DNA of 64,000 nt from Paenibacillus sp. MMS18-CY102 (GTDB taxonomy: Bacteria; Bacillota; Bacilli; Paenibacillales; Paenibacillaceae), in contig NZ_WSTC01000009.1 in assembly GCF_009789195.1 (NCBI RefSeq), positions 1 to 64,000 on the forward strand, in the 5' to 3' direction. Shown piece by piece: positions 19,164 through 27,419 of the stretch. Numbering within the stretch: the first letter of the stretch is position 1; the number at the start of each line of letters is the position of its first letter. The notes below the pieces were generated by a model that saw only the letters and a list, made by a program, of their open reading frames with translations, searched no databases and had not been told where the DNA came from. Both the position numbers and the translations under genes were made by a program.

Positions 19164-21290
19164 ATTCGTAAATCCGCTTGGATAATCGTGATCGTATTGA
19201 TCGCGGTTGTCATATTAAACGTAGGCCTCTTTAATCAATACGATGCGAACAATGGGCCTAAACAGCCAGTTGCTGTTAATGGCGTGCTTGATCTGTCCAA
19301 CTGGGACATACCGAGCGAAGGAATTGCCAAGCTAGACGGCAAGTGGGCGTTCTATGATGGTAGGCTGTTAGAGCCCTGGTCGAAGTGGGACGCCTCACAG
19401 AAAGCTGATTACGTGCCTGTGCCATCCTCATGGAACAGCTATTCCAGCGAGAAGGATTTTGCAAGCGGGCAGGGGTATGCGACCTATCGGCTTACGGTTC
19501 GGACACAGCCTAATATGGGAGCGTTGGCGATTCGTGTCCCGAATATCTTTAGCGCTTACAAGCTCTGGATCAATGGGAGACTGCTTGCCGAAGCGGGCCA
19601 CGTAGCGACGGACAAGTCACATTCCAAGGCTGAGCAGTACCCGCGGATCATTACGTTTAATGCTGACAGCGGAACGGCGGATCTCATTATTCAAGTGTCG
19701 AATTACGAGCATCGTAAAGGAGGCATATGGTCCGGCTTTACGATGGGGACGAGCCAACAGATCGTTAGGCAAGAAATTATTGCCGTAGCGGAGCAAATGC
19801 TCATCATCGGCAGCTTATTTATTATCGGGACCTATCATCTGGGCCTTTATGCGTTCAGGAGACGAGAGCGGTTCACGCTCCCGTTTGGCTTGTTATGCTT
19901 GCTTGTGGCGCTTCGAATGGGCGTGACTGGGGAGACGATGCTGTTCCAGCGGTTCCCTAACTTGCCATGGGAATTTGGCATGCGGATCGAATATATCGCA
20001 TTTGCCTTAACCGGCGTTGCCGGCTATGCGTACATTTTCCGGATGTTCCCGATGGATGGCTCCAGACGCTTCTTTAAGCTAGCTTATTTGATCGGAATCG
20101 TGCTCTCGATCGCAACATTGGCCTTGCCAACGATTATCTTTACGCGGTGGCTCGTCATTTATCAGCTGTTTATCATTTCAGTATGTGCGTATTGCTTCTA
20201 TGTCGTCGTGAAAGCGAGATTACGAAAGCGAGAAGGCTCAACCTTAGTTCTCACGGGCTTGTCGATCTTTATCGCAACGGTCATTAACGATATTTTGTTC
20301 TATGGGGAGCAACTTGTTTCGGTGCAGCTGGTGCCAATCGGCGTGACGTTCTTTATTTTGATGCAATCATTGATTCTATCGAATCGATTCACATTTGCTT
20401 TGCAAAAAGTAGAGCTTGTTTCCAAAGAGCTGCGTGAGCTAAACATGCATCTAGAGAAGCGTGTTGTCGAGCGGACAGATGAGCTTCAGCGTTCGTATGC
20501 ATCACTTGAGCAGTCGACTGGGGAGTTGGAGAAGCAGGAGAAATCAAGGCGGCATCTGTTGTCTAACATATCCCATGATTTGCGGACGCCCATGACGCTG
20601 GTGCAAGGGTATCTAGAGGCGATGCGCGATGGGGTCGTGGACGATAAAGAGCAGCAGCGGCGCTACATCCAGATGATGCTCGGCAAGCTGTCACGGCTCA
20701 ACGGGCTTATTGACGACCTATTCGAGTTGTCGAAGCTAGAAGCAGGGCAGGTCCGGTTCCATTACGAGACAGTTGGCCTTCGGGATTGGCTGGAGTCGCT
20801 CTATCTATCGTTCGAAACTGATGTCGCTAAAGACGGCGGGGTATTGGAGTGCTACTACAATGGAGAGCTCCTTGCCTTTGATTCTATTGAGCCTGAAGGC
20901 AGTGTTTCTGTAATTTCTATCGACGTGCCAGCTGTTCGTATCGATATGGCTCGCATGGAGCAAGTCATTTCGAATTTGGTTTATAATGCACTGCGCTATT
21001 TGCCTGACGGCGGGCCTGAACAGCGGATTCGAATTGATGCGTATGAAGCAGGGGAAGTTGCGTTTATCGAGGTAAAGGATACAGGAAGCGGCATTGATCC
21101 TGAAGATCTGCCCCATGTATTTGATCGCTTCTACAAGAAGGATAAGTCACGCAATTCCTCTGAGGCAGGGAGCGGCTTAGGGCTAGCTATCGTTAAGGAA
21201 ATTGTCTTGCAGCATGACGGCGTAATTGAAGCGCGCAGTGTCAAGAATGAAGGTGCTTTATTTATTATTCAATTGCCGATTGCCAAGTAG
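19164..21290 (+). CDS. 7TM-DISM sensor histidine kinase, probable ATT start
   Basis: Order: N-terminal membrane segment, an extracytoplasmic galactose-binding-like sensor domain (about 40-200), seven membrane helices (about 210-405), a coiled coil, then HisKA with His471 in SNISHDLRTPMT and an HATPase with N, G1 (DTGSGIDPEDLPHVFDRFY) and G2 (GSGLGLAIV) boxes. From ATT 19164 the N-terminus reads MRKSAWIIVIVLIAV, a positively charged head before a helix. GGAG lies 9 nt upstream of this ATT. The first conventional start, GTG 19188, lacks a ribosome site and cuts the charged head. It is divergent from the response regulator and probably signals to it. Confidence 0.85.
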   Translation: MRKSAWIIVIVLIAVVILNVGLFNQYDANNGPKQPVAVNGVLDLSNWDIPSEGIAKLDGKWAFYDGRLLEPWSKWDASQKADYVPVPSSWNSYSSEKDFASGQGYATYRLTVRTQPNMGALAIRVPNIFSAYKLWINGRLLAEAGHVATDKSHSKAEQYPRIITFNADSGTADLIIQVSNYEHRKGGIWSGFTMGTSQQIVRQEIIAVAEQMLIIGSLFIIGTYHLGLYAFRRRERFTLPFGLLCLLVALRMGVTGETMLFQRFPNLPWEFGMRIEYIAFALTGVAGYAYIFRMFPMDGSRRFFKLAYLIGIVLSIATLALPTIIFTRWLVIYQLFIISVCAYCFYVVVKARLRKREGSTLVLTGLSIFIATVINDILFYGEQLVSVQLVPIGVTFFILMQSLILSNRFTFALQKVELVSKELRELNMHLEKRVVERTDELQRSYASLEQSTGELEKQEKSRRHLLSNISHDLRTPMTLVQGYLEAMRDGVVDDKEQQRRYIQMMLGKLSRLNGLIDDLFELSKLEAGQVRFHYETVGLRDWLESLYLSFETDVAKDGGVLECYYNGELLAFDSIEPEGSVSVISIDVPAVRIDMARMEQVISNLVYNALRYLPDGGPEQRIRIDAYEAGEVAFIEVKDTGSGIDPEDLPHVFDRFYKKDKSRNSSEAGSGLGLAIVKEIVLQHDGVIEARSVKNEGALFIIQLPIAK

Positions 21291-21329
21291 TTATGGTTAG
21301 GCAAACATCGATTAAGGGAGAGAGACCAC

Positions 21330-21953
21330 TTGAAGAAACAGCAAATGATTGCAGGGGCGGCATTCGTCCTCTGCGTTGCCTTATTTGGTGTGCTTGCATT
21401 GACATTGCCTGAGGCAGGGCCATCACGTGTGGATGAGCGTGTTGCTCAGGGCGTCCGTACGATAGCTGGCAACAGCGGGGAGGAGTGTTGGAGAAGTGTG
21501 ACCCAGCTTGGGTCTTCGGTGGCGATTGTCTATGCGGCATGGTTCGGTTGGCGCAATCGCACGATTAGCGCGTTATTGATACCGATGGCTGGTGCAGCCG
21601 CTTATGGCGTGAATCAAGTGTTAAAAGCAATTGTCGATCGGCCACGGCCAGTTGGCGCTTGGGGCATCGAAGTGGACGGTTCCAGCTTCCCGAGCGGCAA
21701 TGCAATGCTTGCTATGGCAGTCTACGGCACGATTGCGGTTTCCTTCGTCTTGTATGCTGCAGCCAGCCGAGCCGTGAAGGCAACAGTCGGTGCGGTCGGC
21801 TTTCTCATCATCATCGCTGTAGGCTTTAGCCGGCTATACTTTAGTGTGCATTATTTCACGGACATCTTGGCTGGCTATGCAGCTGGCGGCAGTATCATGC
21901 TCGCAGCGCTCCATCTGCTGAACCTGACGCTGAGCCGGGGCAAGCGTTACTAA
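21330..21953 (+). CDS. PAP2-family membrane phosphatase with His-to-Asn in motif 2
   Basis: 207 aa with about five membrane segments. Motif 1 is KAIVDRPRP, motif 3 SRLYFSVHYFTDILAG. Motif 2 reads FPSGNAM where the family has PSGH. Relatives dephosphorylate undecaprenyl diphosphate or phosphatidylglycerol phosphate. Losing the motif 2 histidine may weaken the enzyme or mark a subgroup. The start is TTG with AAGGGAGAG upstream, 40 nt after the kinase gene, so it is probably cotranscribed with it. Confidence 0.82.
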   Translation: MKKQQMIAGAAFVLCVALFGVLALTLPEAGPSRVDERVAQGVRTIAGNSGEECWRSVTQLGSSVAIVYAAWFGWRNRTISALLIPMAGAAAYGVNQVLKAIVDRPRPVGAWGIEVDGSSFPSGNAMLAMAVYGTIAVSFVLYAAASRAVKATVGAVGFLIIIAVGFSRLYFSVHYFTDILAGYAAGGSIMLAALHLLNLTLSRGKRY

Positions 21954-22004
21954 CAGCGTTGTTGCTGACGGGAGCAATCAGCTATCTTTCTGTTCATCTG
22001 GCAG

Positions 22005-22334
22005 TTAATCTGACTGCCGGATGACGTCCATCATTTTGGTAATGGACTGCTTGCGCTTATCTTGATCCATCGTGTTCAGCAGCCGGAAGATTTCAACCGT
22101 CTCCGGCGATAACCCCGCCTCTGATTTTCCGTATTCCCCTCCGATAATATAATCCAATGAAACCTCGAAATAGGATGAAAGTTTAATTAAGGTGTCATAA
22201 ACGGGTTGCCGATTGTTGATCTCGTAATGACTGTAAGCGGAGCGTGTAATGCCGATTTGTCTCGCCACCTCTTCCTGAGATAAGTTTTTTCGCAGTCGAA
22301 GTTCTCTCAATCGATCTCCCATCGTCATCGTCAT
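22005..22334 (-). CDS. XRE-family repressor, 109 aa
   Basis: A helix-turn-helix of the lambda Cro/SinR type fills residues about 7-62 (LRLRKNLSQEEVARQIGITR, then a second helix with YDTLIKLSSYFEVSLDYIIGG), followed by a short helical tail. I use the ATG at 22334, which has AAGGAG 7 nt upstream; a longer frame to 22397 would run over the promoter. A perfect 19-bp palindrome in its own promoter suggests autorepression. Confidence 0.85.
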   Translation of the reverse strand: MTMTMGDRLRELRLRKNLSQEEVARQIGITRSAYSHYEINNRQPVYDTLIKLSSYFEVSLDYIIGGEYGKSEAGLSPETVEIFRLLNTMDQDKRKQSITKMMDVIRQSD

Positions 22335-22384
22335 GTCATTACTCCTTACGGTTAAACTGCAATCGTATTCAGTACTACTATTTA

Positions 22385-22413
22385 ATTTATGATACAAATT
22401 GTATCATTGTCAA
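22385..22413 (-). promoter_or_regulatory. Promoter of the XRE gene
   Basis: On the minus strand TTGACA (22408-22413), a 17-nt spacer, and ATAAAT (22385-22390). The spacer is almost entirely the operator palindrome. Confidence 0.7.
22389..22407. promoter_or_regulatory. Operator palindrome, probably for the XRE protein
   Basis: ATGATACAA A TTGTATCAT is a perfect 9-1-9 palindrome lying between the -35 and -10 boxes. A bound repressor would block RNA polymerase. Confidence 0.75.
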
Positions 22414-22599
22414 GTTTTTGAACAACTTTCCGCGCGGAAACGTAAATCTAAAGCAAAAAAGAGCCAGCTGTGGCCGGAATGCAGCCTTGCGCTGCCGTCG
22501 AAACAATGGCAAGGCAGTCGCCAATGGAGTATACTTTAAAAATAGACTTTTACCCGCAGGAATACTTCGTGTGGCATTGGAAAGGAAGTTAGGATAGTC

Positions 22600-23361
22600 A
22601 TGATCGTTAAGACAGAGGAAGAATGGCAGGGCTTGCGAGAAATAGGAGCGATCGTTGCGCATGTGCGCGATGCGTTGATCGCACAGGTCAAAGTAGGCAT
22701 CACGACGCTTGAGCTGGACAAATTAGGCGGCGAGCTGTTGGCGAAGCATGGGGCGGAATCGGCTCCAATAAAAATGTATGAGTTTCCAGGCTTCACTTGC
22801 ATAAGCGTGAATGAAACTGTAGCTCACGGCATTCCAGGTGATTATGTGATCAAAGAAGGCGATATCGTCAATGTGGACGTATCTGCCTATAAGAATGGCT
22901 TCTACGCCGATACTGGCGCAACGACGGTTGCAGGATCAGACGTTACTCCACTTAAACAGCGCCTGCTTGAAACAGCAGAGCTCGTTGTTGATGTCTCGAT
23001 TAAGAAAGCTCGCGCTGGCGCGAAGCTGAACACGCTCGGCGCAGCCGTATACAGGGAAGCGCGCAAACGCGGATTCCACATCGTGCAGAACTTGACTGGG
23101 CATGGCATCGGCCGTTCCCTTCACGAAGAACCGGAGCATATCGTAAGCTATTACGATCCAGATGACAAGACCATTTTGGAAGATGGCCAGGTTATTGCAT
23201 TGGAATCGTTCGTCTCCACTGGCGCAGACCACGTTGTCCAAGGAACAGACGGCTGGGCATTACAGACGACGGATGGCAGCCTTGTTGCGCAGTTCGAGCA
23301 TACGGTTGTAGTAACAAAGGATAAAGCCGTTATTTTGACGCTTGGCGGCCAATTGAATTAG
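22600..23361 (+). CDS. map: Type I methionine aminopeptidase
   Basis: 253 aa. It removes N-terminal methionine from nascent proteins. All five metal ligands are visible: Asp in VNVDVS, Asp in YADTGAT, His in GHGIGRSLHEEPE, Glu in ALESF and Glu in QFEHT. It is not in the ribosomal-protein cluster, so this may be a secondary copy like those known in other Bacillales (inference). It stands alone, with a strong terminator after it. Confidence 0.92.
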   Translation: MIVKTEEEWQGLREIGAIVAHVRDALIAQVKVGITTLELDKLGGELLAKHGAESAPIKMYEFPGFTCISVNETVAHGIPGDYVIKEGDIVNVDVSAYKNGFYADTGATTVAGSDVTPLKQRLLETAELVVDVSIKKARAGAKLNTLGAAVYREARKRGFHIVQNLTGHGIGRSLHEEPEHIVSYYDPDDKTILEDGQVIALESFVSTGADHVVQGTDGWALQTTDGSLVAQFEHTVVVTKDKAVILTLGGQLN

Positions 23362-23376
23362 TTCGTTGTTTAACGA

Positions 23377-23432
23377 ATAAAGAGCATCGGGTGTTCGCCT
23401 TGGAAACAAGGAATGCCCAGATGCTCTTTTAT
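23377..23432. terminator. Bidirectional terminator between map and the VOC gene
   Basis: AATAAAGAGCATC (23377-23389) pairs with GATGCTCTTTTATT (23419-23432), with further inner pairing (GGGTGTTC/GAATGCCC). A-rich and T-rich flanks allow use in both directions between convergent genes. Confidence 0.85.
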
Positions 23433-23453
23433 TGTGCTATTGGTTATGTCGAA

Positions 23454-23870
23454 CTACAAGGCGTTGTGATTCACTTGCCATTGAATGCCGAATTTGTCAG
23501 TGAGGTTGCCATAACTTTCGCTCCAGAAGGTCTTTTGCAGTTCCATCTGGACCGTGCCGCCAACTTTCAGCTTATTGAATACCTGTTGAGTCTCCTCAAC
23601 ACTGTTGCTTTGGTAGGACAAGCTAATGTTTGTGCCCTGCGTGTATGGCATGCCTGGGAATACGTCGGAGAACATCAAGATGCTGCCGCCGATTACGAGG
23701 TTTGCGTGCATAACCAAGTTTTTCGCTTCCTCTGGCAGTGGGAAGGAAGGGTCGGATGGCGATTCACCGAACGTATGAATTTGTGAAATTTCTACGTTGA
23801 ACACCTCAGCATAGAACTCGACAACCTCACGCGTATTTCCGTTAAAGTTCAAGTAAGCATTGATAGACAA
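23454..23870 (-). CDS. VOC-family (PhnB-like) protein
   Basis: 138 aa from TTG 23870, beginning MSINAYLNFNGNTREVVEFY, the usual start of the PhnB/3-demethylubiquinone-methyltransferase-like VOC branch. Two beta-alpha-beta-beta-beta units are present and the protein ends in DKFGIQWQVN. The AAGGAG 8 nt upstream fixes this TTG over a longer frame to 24011. VOC proteins bind metals or small molecules; the role here is unknown. Confidence 0.82.
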   Translation of the reverse strand: MSINAYLNFNGNTREVVEFYAEVFNVEISQIHTFGESPSDPSFPLPEEAKNLVMHANLVIGGSILMFSDVFPGMPYTQGTNISLSYQSNSVEETQQVFNKLKVGGTVQMELQKTFWSESYGNLTDKFGIQWQVNHNAL

Positions 23871-23956
23871 TTCGATCACTCCTTGATTGGGATTCGGACA
23901 AGCTTTAGCCACCTCACCATTGTATACGATCTCATACCGTTCCATAAGTAGGGGAA

Positions 23957-23970
23957 TGTTAATTTTAACA
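23957..23970. promoter_or_regulatory. Short palindrome in the divergent VOC/LOR gap
   Basis: TGTTAA TT TTAACA is a perfect 6-2-6 dyad in the 305-nt gap between divergent genes (23871-24175). It could be an operator. I see nothing else definite in this gap. Confidence 0.3.
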
Positions 23971-24175
23971 AATATCAACATGAAGTATGTAAATCGAGAG
24001 ATCGGTCCCATTGGCGAAGCAGATGTCCGATGGCACTATTATCATAGAACATTTGTTCGCATTAATCAAGTGTGGAATATGAGATATTTTACAAAGGAAG
24101 GATATTACTTATCATTGTCGAAATATAGGGTTGCAAGCGAGAATTGTCGAATTAGAAGAGAAAAGGGGCTATACA

Positions 24176-24754
24176 GTGAATCCTAAATTTAGCCATACAA
24201 ATTATCTGATTAGAAAAAAAGTGCTCTCTTTGGTCGGAGCAAAGTTTCATATTTATGATAAAAACGAGCAATTAGTTATGTTTTCGCAATTAAAGGCGTT
24301 TAAGCTGAAGGAAGATATCCGCCTTTATGGCGACGAGTCTATGAATCAAGAGCTGATTACGATTCAAGCGCGCAGCGTGATCGATTTCTCAGCCACTTAT
24401 GATGTAATCGACGCTGTAACGGGAGAAAACCTCGGATCCCTTCGCCGTAAAGGCATGAAGTCGATCCTCAAGGATGAGTGGGTCATTCTTAGCCCGAATG
24501 AATCGGAGATCGGTTTGATCAAAGAAGACAGTACGCTGATGGCGATGCTCAGAAGATTTTTGACGAACTTGATTCCGCAAAAGTTTAACGTTGAGCTGCA
24601 CGGCAGAAATGTGGCTTTGTTCTATCAAAATTTCAATCCATTCGTTAGCAAGCTGAATGTCGATTTTTCTTTGGATTCGTCCAACCAGTTCGACCGCCGG
24701 CTGGGAATTGCGGCAGCCGTGCTGCTGCTTGCAATCGAAGGGAAACAAGGTTAA
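24176..24754 (+). CDS. LURP-one-related (LOR) / Tubby-like fold protein
   Basis: 192 aa from GTG 24176, which has AAAGGGG 7 nt upstream; an ATG at 24131 lacks a ribosome site. YLIRKKVLSLVGAKFHIYDK, then strands such as LGSLRRKGMKSILKDEWVIL, follow the LOR family pattern of a closed beta-barrel with a central hydrophobic helix at the C-terminus (LGIAAAVLLLAIEG). Bacterial members such as YxjI have no established function; membrane-lipid association is suggested for the fold. Confidence 0.7.
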   Translation: MNPKFSHTNYLIRKKVLSLVGAKFHIYDKNEQLVMFSQLKAFKLKEDIRLYGDESMNQELITIQARSVIDFSATYDVIDAVTGENLGSLRRKGMKSILKDEWVILSPNESEIGLIKEDSTLMAMLRRFLTNLIPQKFNVELHGRNVALFYQNFNPFVSKLNVDFSLDSSNQFDRRLGIAAAVLLLAIEGKQG

Positions 24755-24776
24755 CACGCCTTCATAGTACAATGGC

Positions 24777-24812
24777 AACAGCGCGTATCGATGTTTAATC
24801 GGCGCGCTGTTT
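24777..24812 (+). terminator. Hairpin after the LOR gene
   Basis: AACAGCGCG (24777-24785) pairs with CGCGCTGTT (24803-24811), followed by only a short T-run. Confidence 0.55.
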
Positions 24813-24908
24813 GCGTATAACGAATGGGATAGCCGTCAGATCGGTGCACCAAATGTCGGGTTACAGCTCGCAGCTTTTGATAATCTACAGATGAGGGAGG
24901 CGTTGTGC

Positions 24909-25796
24909 ATGAATATGCTTGAGAACATGAACAAGGCATTGCGCTATATTGAACAAAACCTGGCAGATGAGATTGATTATAGCGAAGTGGCTAAAAGGGC
25001 TGTTTGCTCCGAGTATCATTTTAAACGAATGTTCTCGTTCTTAGCCGGGGTCTCATTATCCGAATATGTTCGTCGCAGGCGGCTAACGCTTGCGGCATTC
25101 GAGCTGCAAAACCGTTCAGGCCGCATCATCGACGTGGCGATAAAGTACGGTTATGATTCGCCCGACTCATTCGCTAGAGCCTTTCAAACGCTGCATGGCA
25201 TCACGCCATCAGAAGCAAGAAACGCAGGGCAATCGTTGAAAGCCTACCCTCAAATGACCTTTCAATTAACGATTCAAGGGGGAAATGAAATGAATTACCG
25301 AATTGAGGAAAAGGAAGCTTTTCGTATTGTTGGGCTAATGAAGCGTGTTCCGATTGTGTTTCATGGCGTAAATCCGGACATTGCTGCGATGTGGCAGAGC
25401 TTGGATGAACACAAAATTAATGAGCTCAAGCAGCTTTCGAATGTATCGCCAACGGGTTTGGTGAGTGCATCTACGAATTTCTCAGAGGGGCGCATGGAGG
25501 AGAAGGGGGAGCTGGACCATTATATTGGCGTAGCTACAACGAACGAATGCCCGGCGCATCTTGCTTCGCTTGAAGTGAAAGCTTCGGCTTGGGCAATATT
25601 CGAAGCGGTGGGTCCATTCCCGGCAACGCTCCAAAATGTATGGGGACGCATCTATTCCGAATGGTTTCCTTCATCGAGCTATGAACAAACAGGCGGGCCT
25701 GAGATGTTGTGGAATGAGAGCAAGGATATAACGTCGCCGACGTATAGAAGTGAAATTTGGATTCCCGTGTCGAAAATGAAACAAAGCGAAGCTTGA
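24909..25796 (+). CDS. AraC-family regulator with GyrI-like effector domain
   Basis: 295 aa. Two helix-turn-helix motifs of the AraC type occupy about 8-105 ([38 protein letters not shown]). After a linker, a GyrI-like ligand domain (about 120-295) begins [16 protein letters not shown]. Such regulators respond to amphipathic drugs or small metabolites. The ATG at 24909 has GGGAGG 9 nt upstream; the in-frame ATG at 24891 lies within that site's leader and is rejected. Confidence 0.87.
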   Translation: MNMLENMNKALRYIEQNLADEIDYSEVAKRAVCSEYHFKRMFSFLAGVSLSEYVRRRRLTLAAFELQNRSGRIIDVAIKYGYDSPDSFARAFQTLHGITPSEARNAGQSLKAYPQMTFQLTIQGGNEMNYRIEEKEAFRIVGLMKRVPIVFHGVNPDIAAMWQSLDEHKINELKQLSNVSPTGLVSASTNFSEGRMEEKGELDHYIGVATTNECPAHLASLEVKASAWAIFEAVGPFPATLQNVWGRIYSEWFPSSSYEQTGGPEMLWNESKDITSPTYRSEIWIPVSKMKQSEA

Positions 25797-25825
25797 GTTG
25801 CTTGTTACGCAACGAACGCAATGAG

Positions 25826-25859
25826 AAGAGGCAGCCTGAGTGTTTATAGGCTGCCTCTT
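25826..25859. terminator. Terminator after the AraC-type gene
   Basis: Perfect 12-bp arms AAGAGGCAGCCT (25826-25837) and AGGCTGCCTCTT (25848-25859) with a 10-nt loop. Confidence 0.75.
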
Positions 25860-25873
25860 GCTGTAGGGGAAGG

Positions 25874-25897
25874 ATAGGGCAGGAAAACCTGCCCTAT
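25874..25897. repeat. 24-nt hairpin repeat, copy 1
   Basis: ATAGGGCAGG, loop AAAA, CCTGCCCTAT: a perfect palindromic hairpin, identical to the copy that starts 51 bp further on. It lies downstream of both convergent genes. Confidence 0.85.
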
Positions 25898-25924
25898 CTA
25901 GCCGATTGGCTCGCTAGAGCGCAA

Positions 25925-25948
25925 ATAGGGCAGGAAAACCTGCCCTAT
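25925..25948. repeat. 24-nt hairpin repeat, copy 2
   Basis: Identical to the copy at 25874. The stem is extended by outer arms GAGCGC/GCGCTC. It lies 10 bp from the stop of the alkaline phosphatase gene and probably acts as its terminator. Confidence 0.85.
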
Positions 25949-25957
25949 GCGCTCACG

Positions 25958-27226
25958 TTACTTTTTAATTTTGAATCCCAAAGCTTGAGCGAGCTTGTCG
26001 AATACTTGTGTATTCTCATAAATGCCCGTGAACAGCTCTGCGTTTTGGCCCATAGCCGTAATTGGAATGTCAACACCTGTATGGCCGGAAGTCGTCCAGT
26101 CTACGACGAAATTCAGTTTGGAATTCGCGATCGCGAATGGCCCGTCTTCTTTGGAGATGCCGTCGCCAGTCTCGTCATCCGCATTCACTTCCTCGATCGA
26201 GAAGCCGCCAGTTTCATGGTCAGCAAGCACAAGGACGAGCGTGTCGGGATTCTTTTTGGCAAAATCTTTGGCAACTTGAACGGACTTGTCCAGCTCTTGG
26301 CCGGCTTTAATCGTCATCTTCGCGTTGTTGCGATGTGCGAACTCATCCGTTCCTTCTTCTTCTACCATTAAGAAGAAGCCTTTTTTGTTAGCGGAGAGCG
26401 TTTCGATTGCTTTCTTCGTCATTTCTGGAAGGGAAACGATTGGGTTATAAATGTCGCCTTTGCCTTCCTCGTTTTGTTGGAACATTTCCTCGTTAGCGAA
26501 CAGCCCAAGCAGCTTGCCGCCTTTTGCTTTTTGCAATTCTGTTTTGCTAGATACGAAGTTATAGCCTAACTTTTTGGCTTTATCGACCAGGTTGCCCTGC
26601 GTTCCTTTGCTTTTCTCGGATGGATCTTCTGCAGGCGTATCTTGGAATTTGCCCGGTGTGCCAGCAGGGTACCAGAAATCTTCGCCGCCGCCGAGAATAA
26701 CGTCGATTTTGCTTTGCGTAAGGAATTGGAGGGCGATATCGCTTTGCTTCGAGCGGTCTTCCACATGAGCGCCGAATGCAGCGCCCGTCGCATCAGTTAC
26801 TTGGCTTGTCGTAACAACGCCAGTCGACTTGCCCGCGTCTTTCGCATATTCCATAATCGTTTTTACACTTTTCTTATCCGCGTCCATGCCGATAGCGCCG
26901 TTGTATGTTTTCACGCCGCTTGCATACGCCGTAGCAGATGCAGCTGAATCGGTAATAGGCACAGTCGAGCTTGTATATATCAGGCCTGCGTATGGCATGG
27001 AATCCATTGCAAGGTTGCCTTTCTCACCGACCGTTGCAAGGCGAATCGCATCACGCTGTGCCATGCCCATGCCATCGCCGACGAACAGAATAACGTTTTT
27101 CGTTTGCTTAGAAGCTGCGTTCACTTGCTCTGGGGCTTGTCCGCCAATGCTTGCTGTTACGATAAGAGCAGTTGCTGCCGTTCCTAGGATAGCAGCTTTC
27201 ATGCCGTGTTTTTTTACGAGTTTCAC
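25958..27226 (-). CDS. Secreted alkaline phosphatase
   Basis: 422 aa. A signal peptide (about 1-38, KKHGMKAAILGTAATALIVTA) directs export. Metal site FVGDGMG carries Asp51, the nucleophile is Ser94 in ITDSAASATAYASG, and later ligands lie in DEFAHRNN, LADHETGGF and SGHTGVDIPI. It releases phosphate from organic esters outside the cell, as PhoA/PhoB of B. subtilis do. The start is GTG with AGGAGG 7 nt upstream. One TTAACA-like hexamer lies in the upstream gap, but I could not find the regular array of a PhoP box, so Pho control is only likely by family. Confidence 0.92.
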   Translation of the reverse strand: MKLVKKHGMKAAILGTAATALIVTASIGGQAPEQVNAASKQTKNVILFVGDGMGMAQRDAIRLATVGEKGNLAMDSMPYAGLIYTSSTVPITDSAASATAYASGVKTYNGAIGMDADKKSVKTIMEYAKDAGKSTGVVTTSQVTDATGAAFGAHVEDRSKQSDIALQFLTQSKIDVILGGGEDFWYPAGTPGKFQDTPAEDPSEKSKGTQGNLVDKAKKLGYNFVSSKTELQKAKGGKLLGLFANEEMFQQNEEGKGDIYNPIVSLPEMTKKAIETLSANKKGFFLMVEEEGTDEFAHRNNAKMTIKAGQELDKSVQVAKDFAKKNPDTLVLVLADHETGGFSIEEVNADDETGDGISKEDGPFAIANSKLNFVVDWTTSGHTGVDIPITAMGQNAELFTGIYENTQVFDKLAQALGFKIKK

Positions 27227-27419
27227 GATGATTCCTCCTCTATTAGGTTTCGACTAGATCTTAGATTACGAGTATTAGGGGATTGTTTTCGTATTATCGA
27301 GATAATGTTAAGGCGTAATGCGCATGTGGCAGGCTCAATATTCATGTAAGCCTTTACACTTCCTTCATTTGGGTATAATATCCACATTATGATAACGAAA
27401 CTTTAGGAGGGATTATGAG

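Noticed and set aside
27227-27419. PhoP box between the divergent phosphatase and esterase genes
   Set aside because: Only one TTAACA-like hexamer was seen; the regular direct-repeat array needed for PhoP was not.
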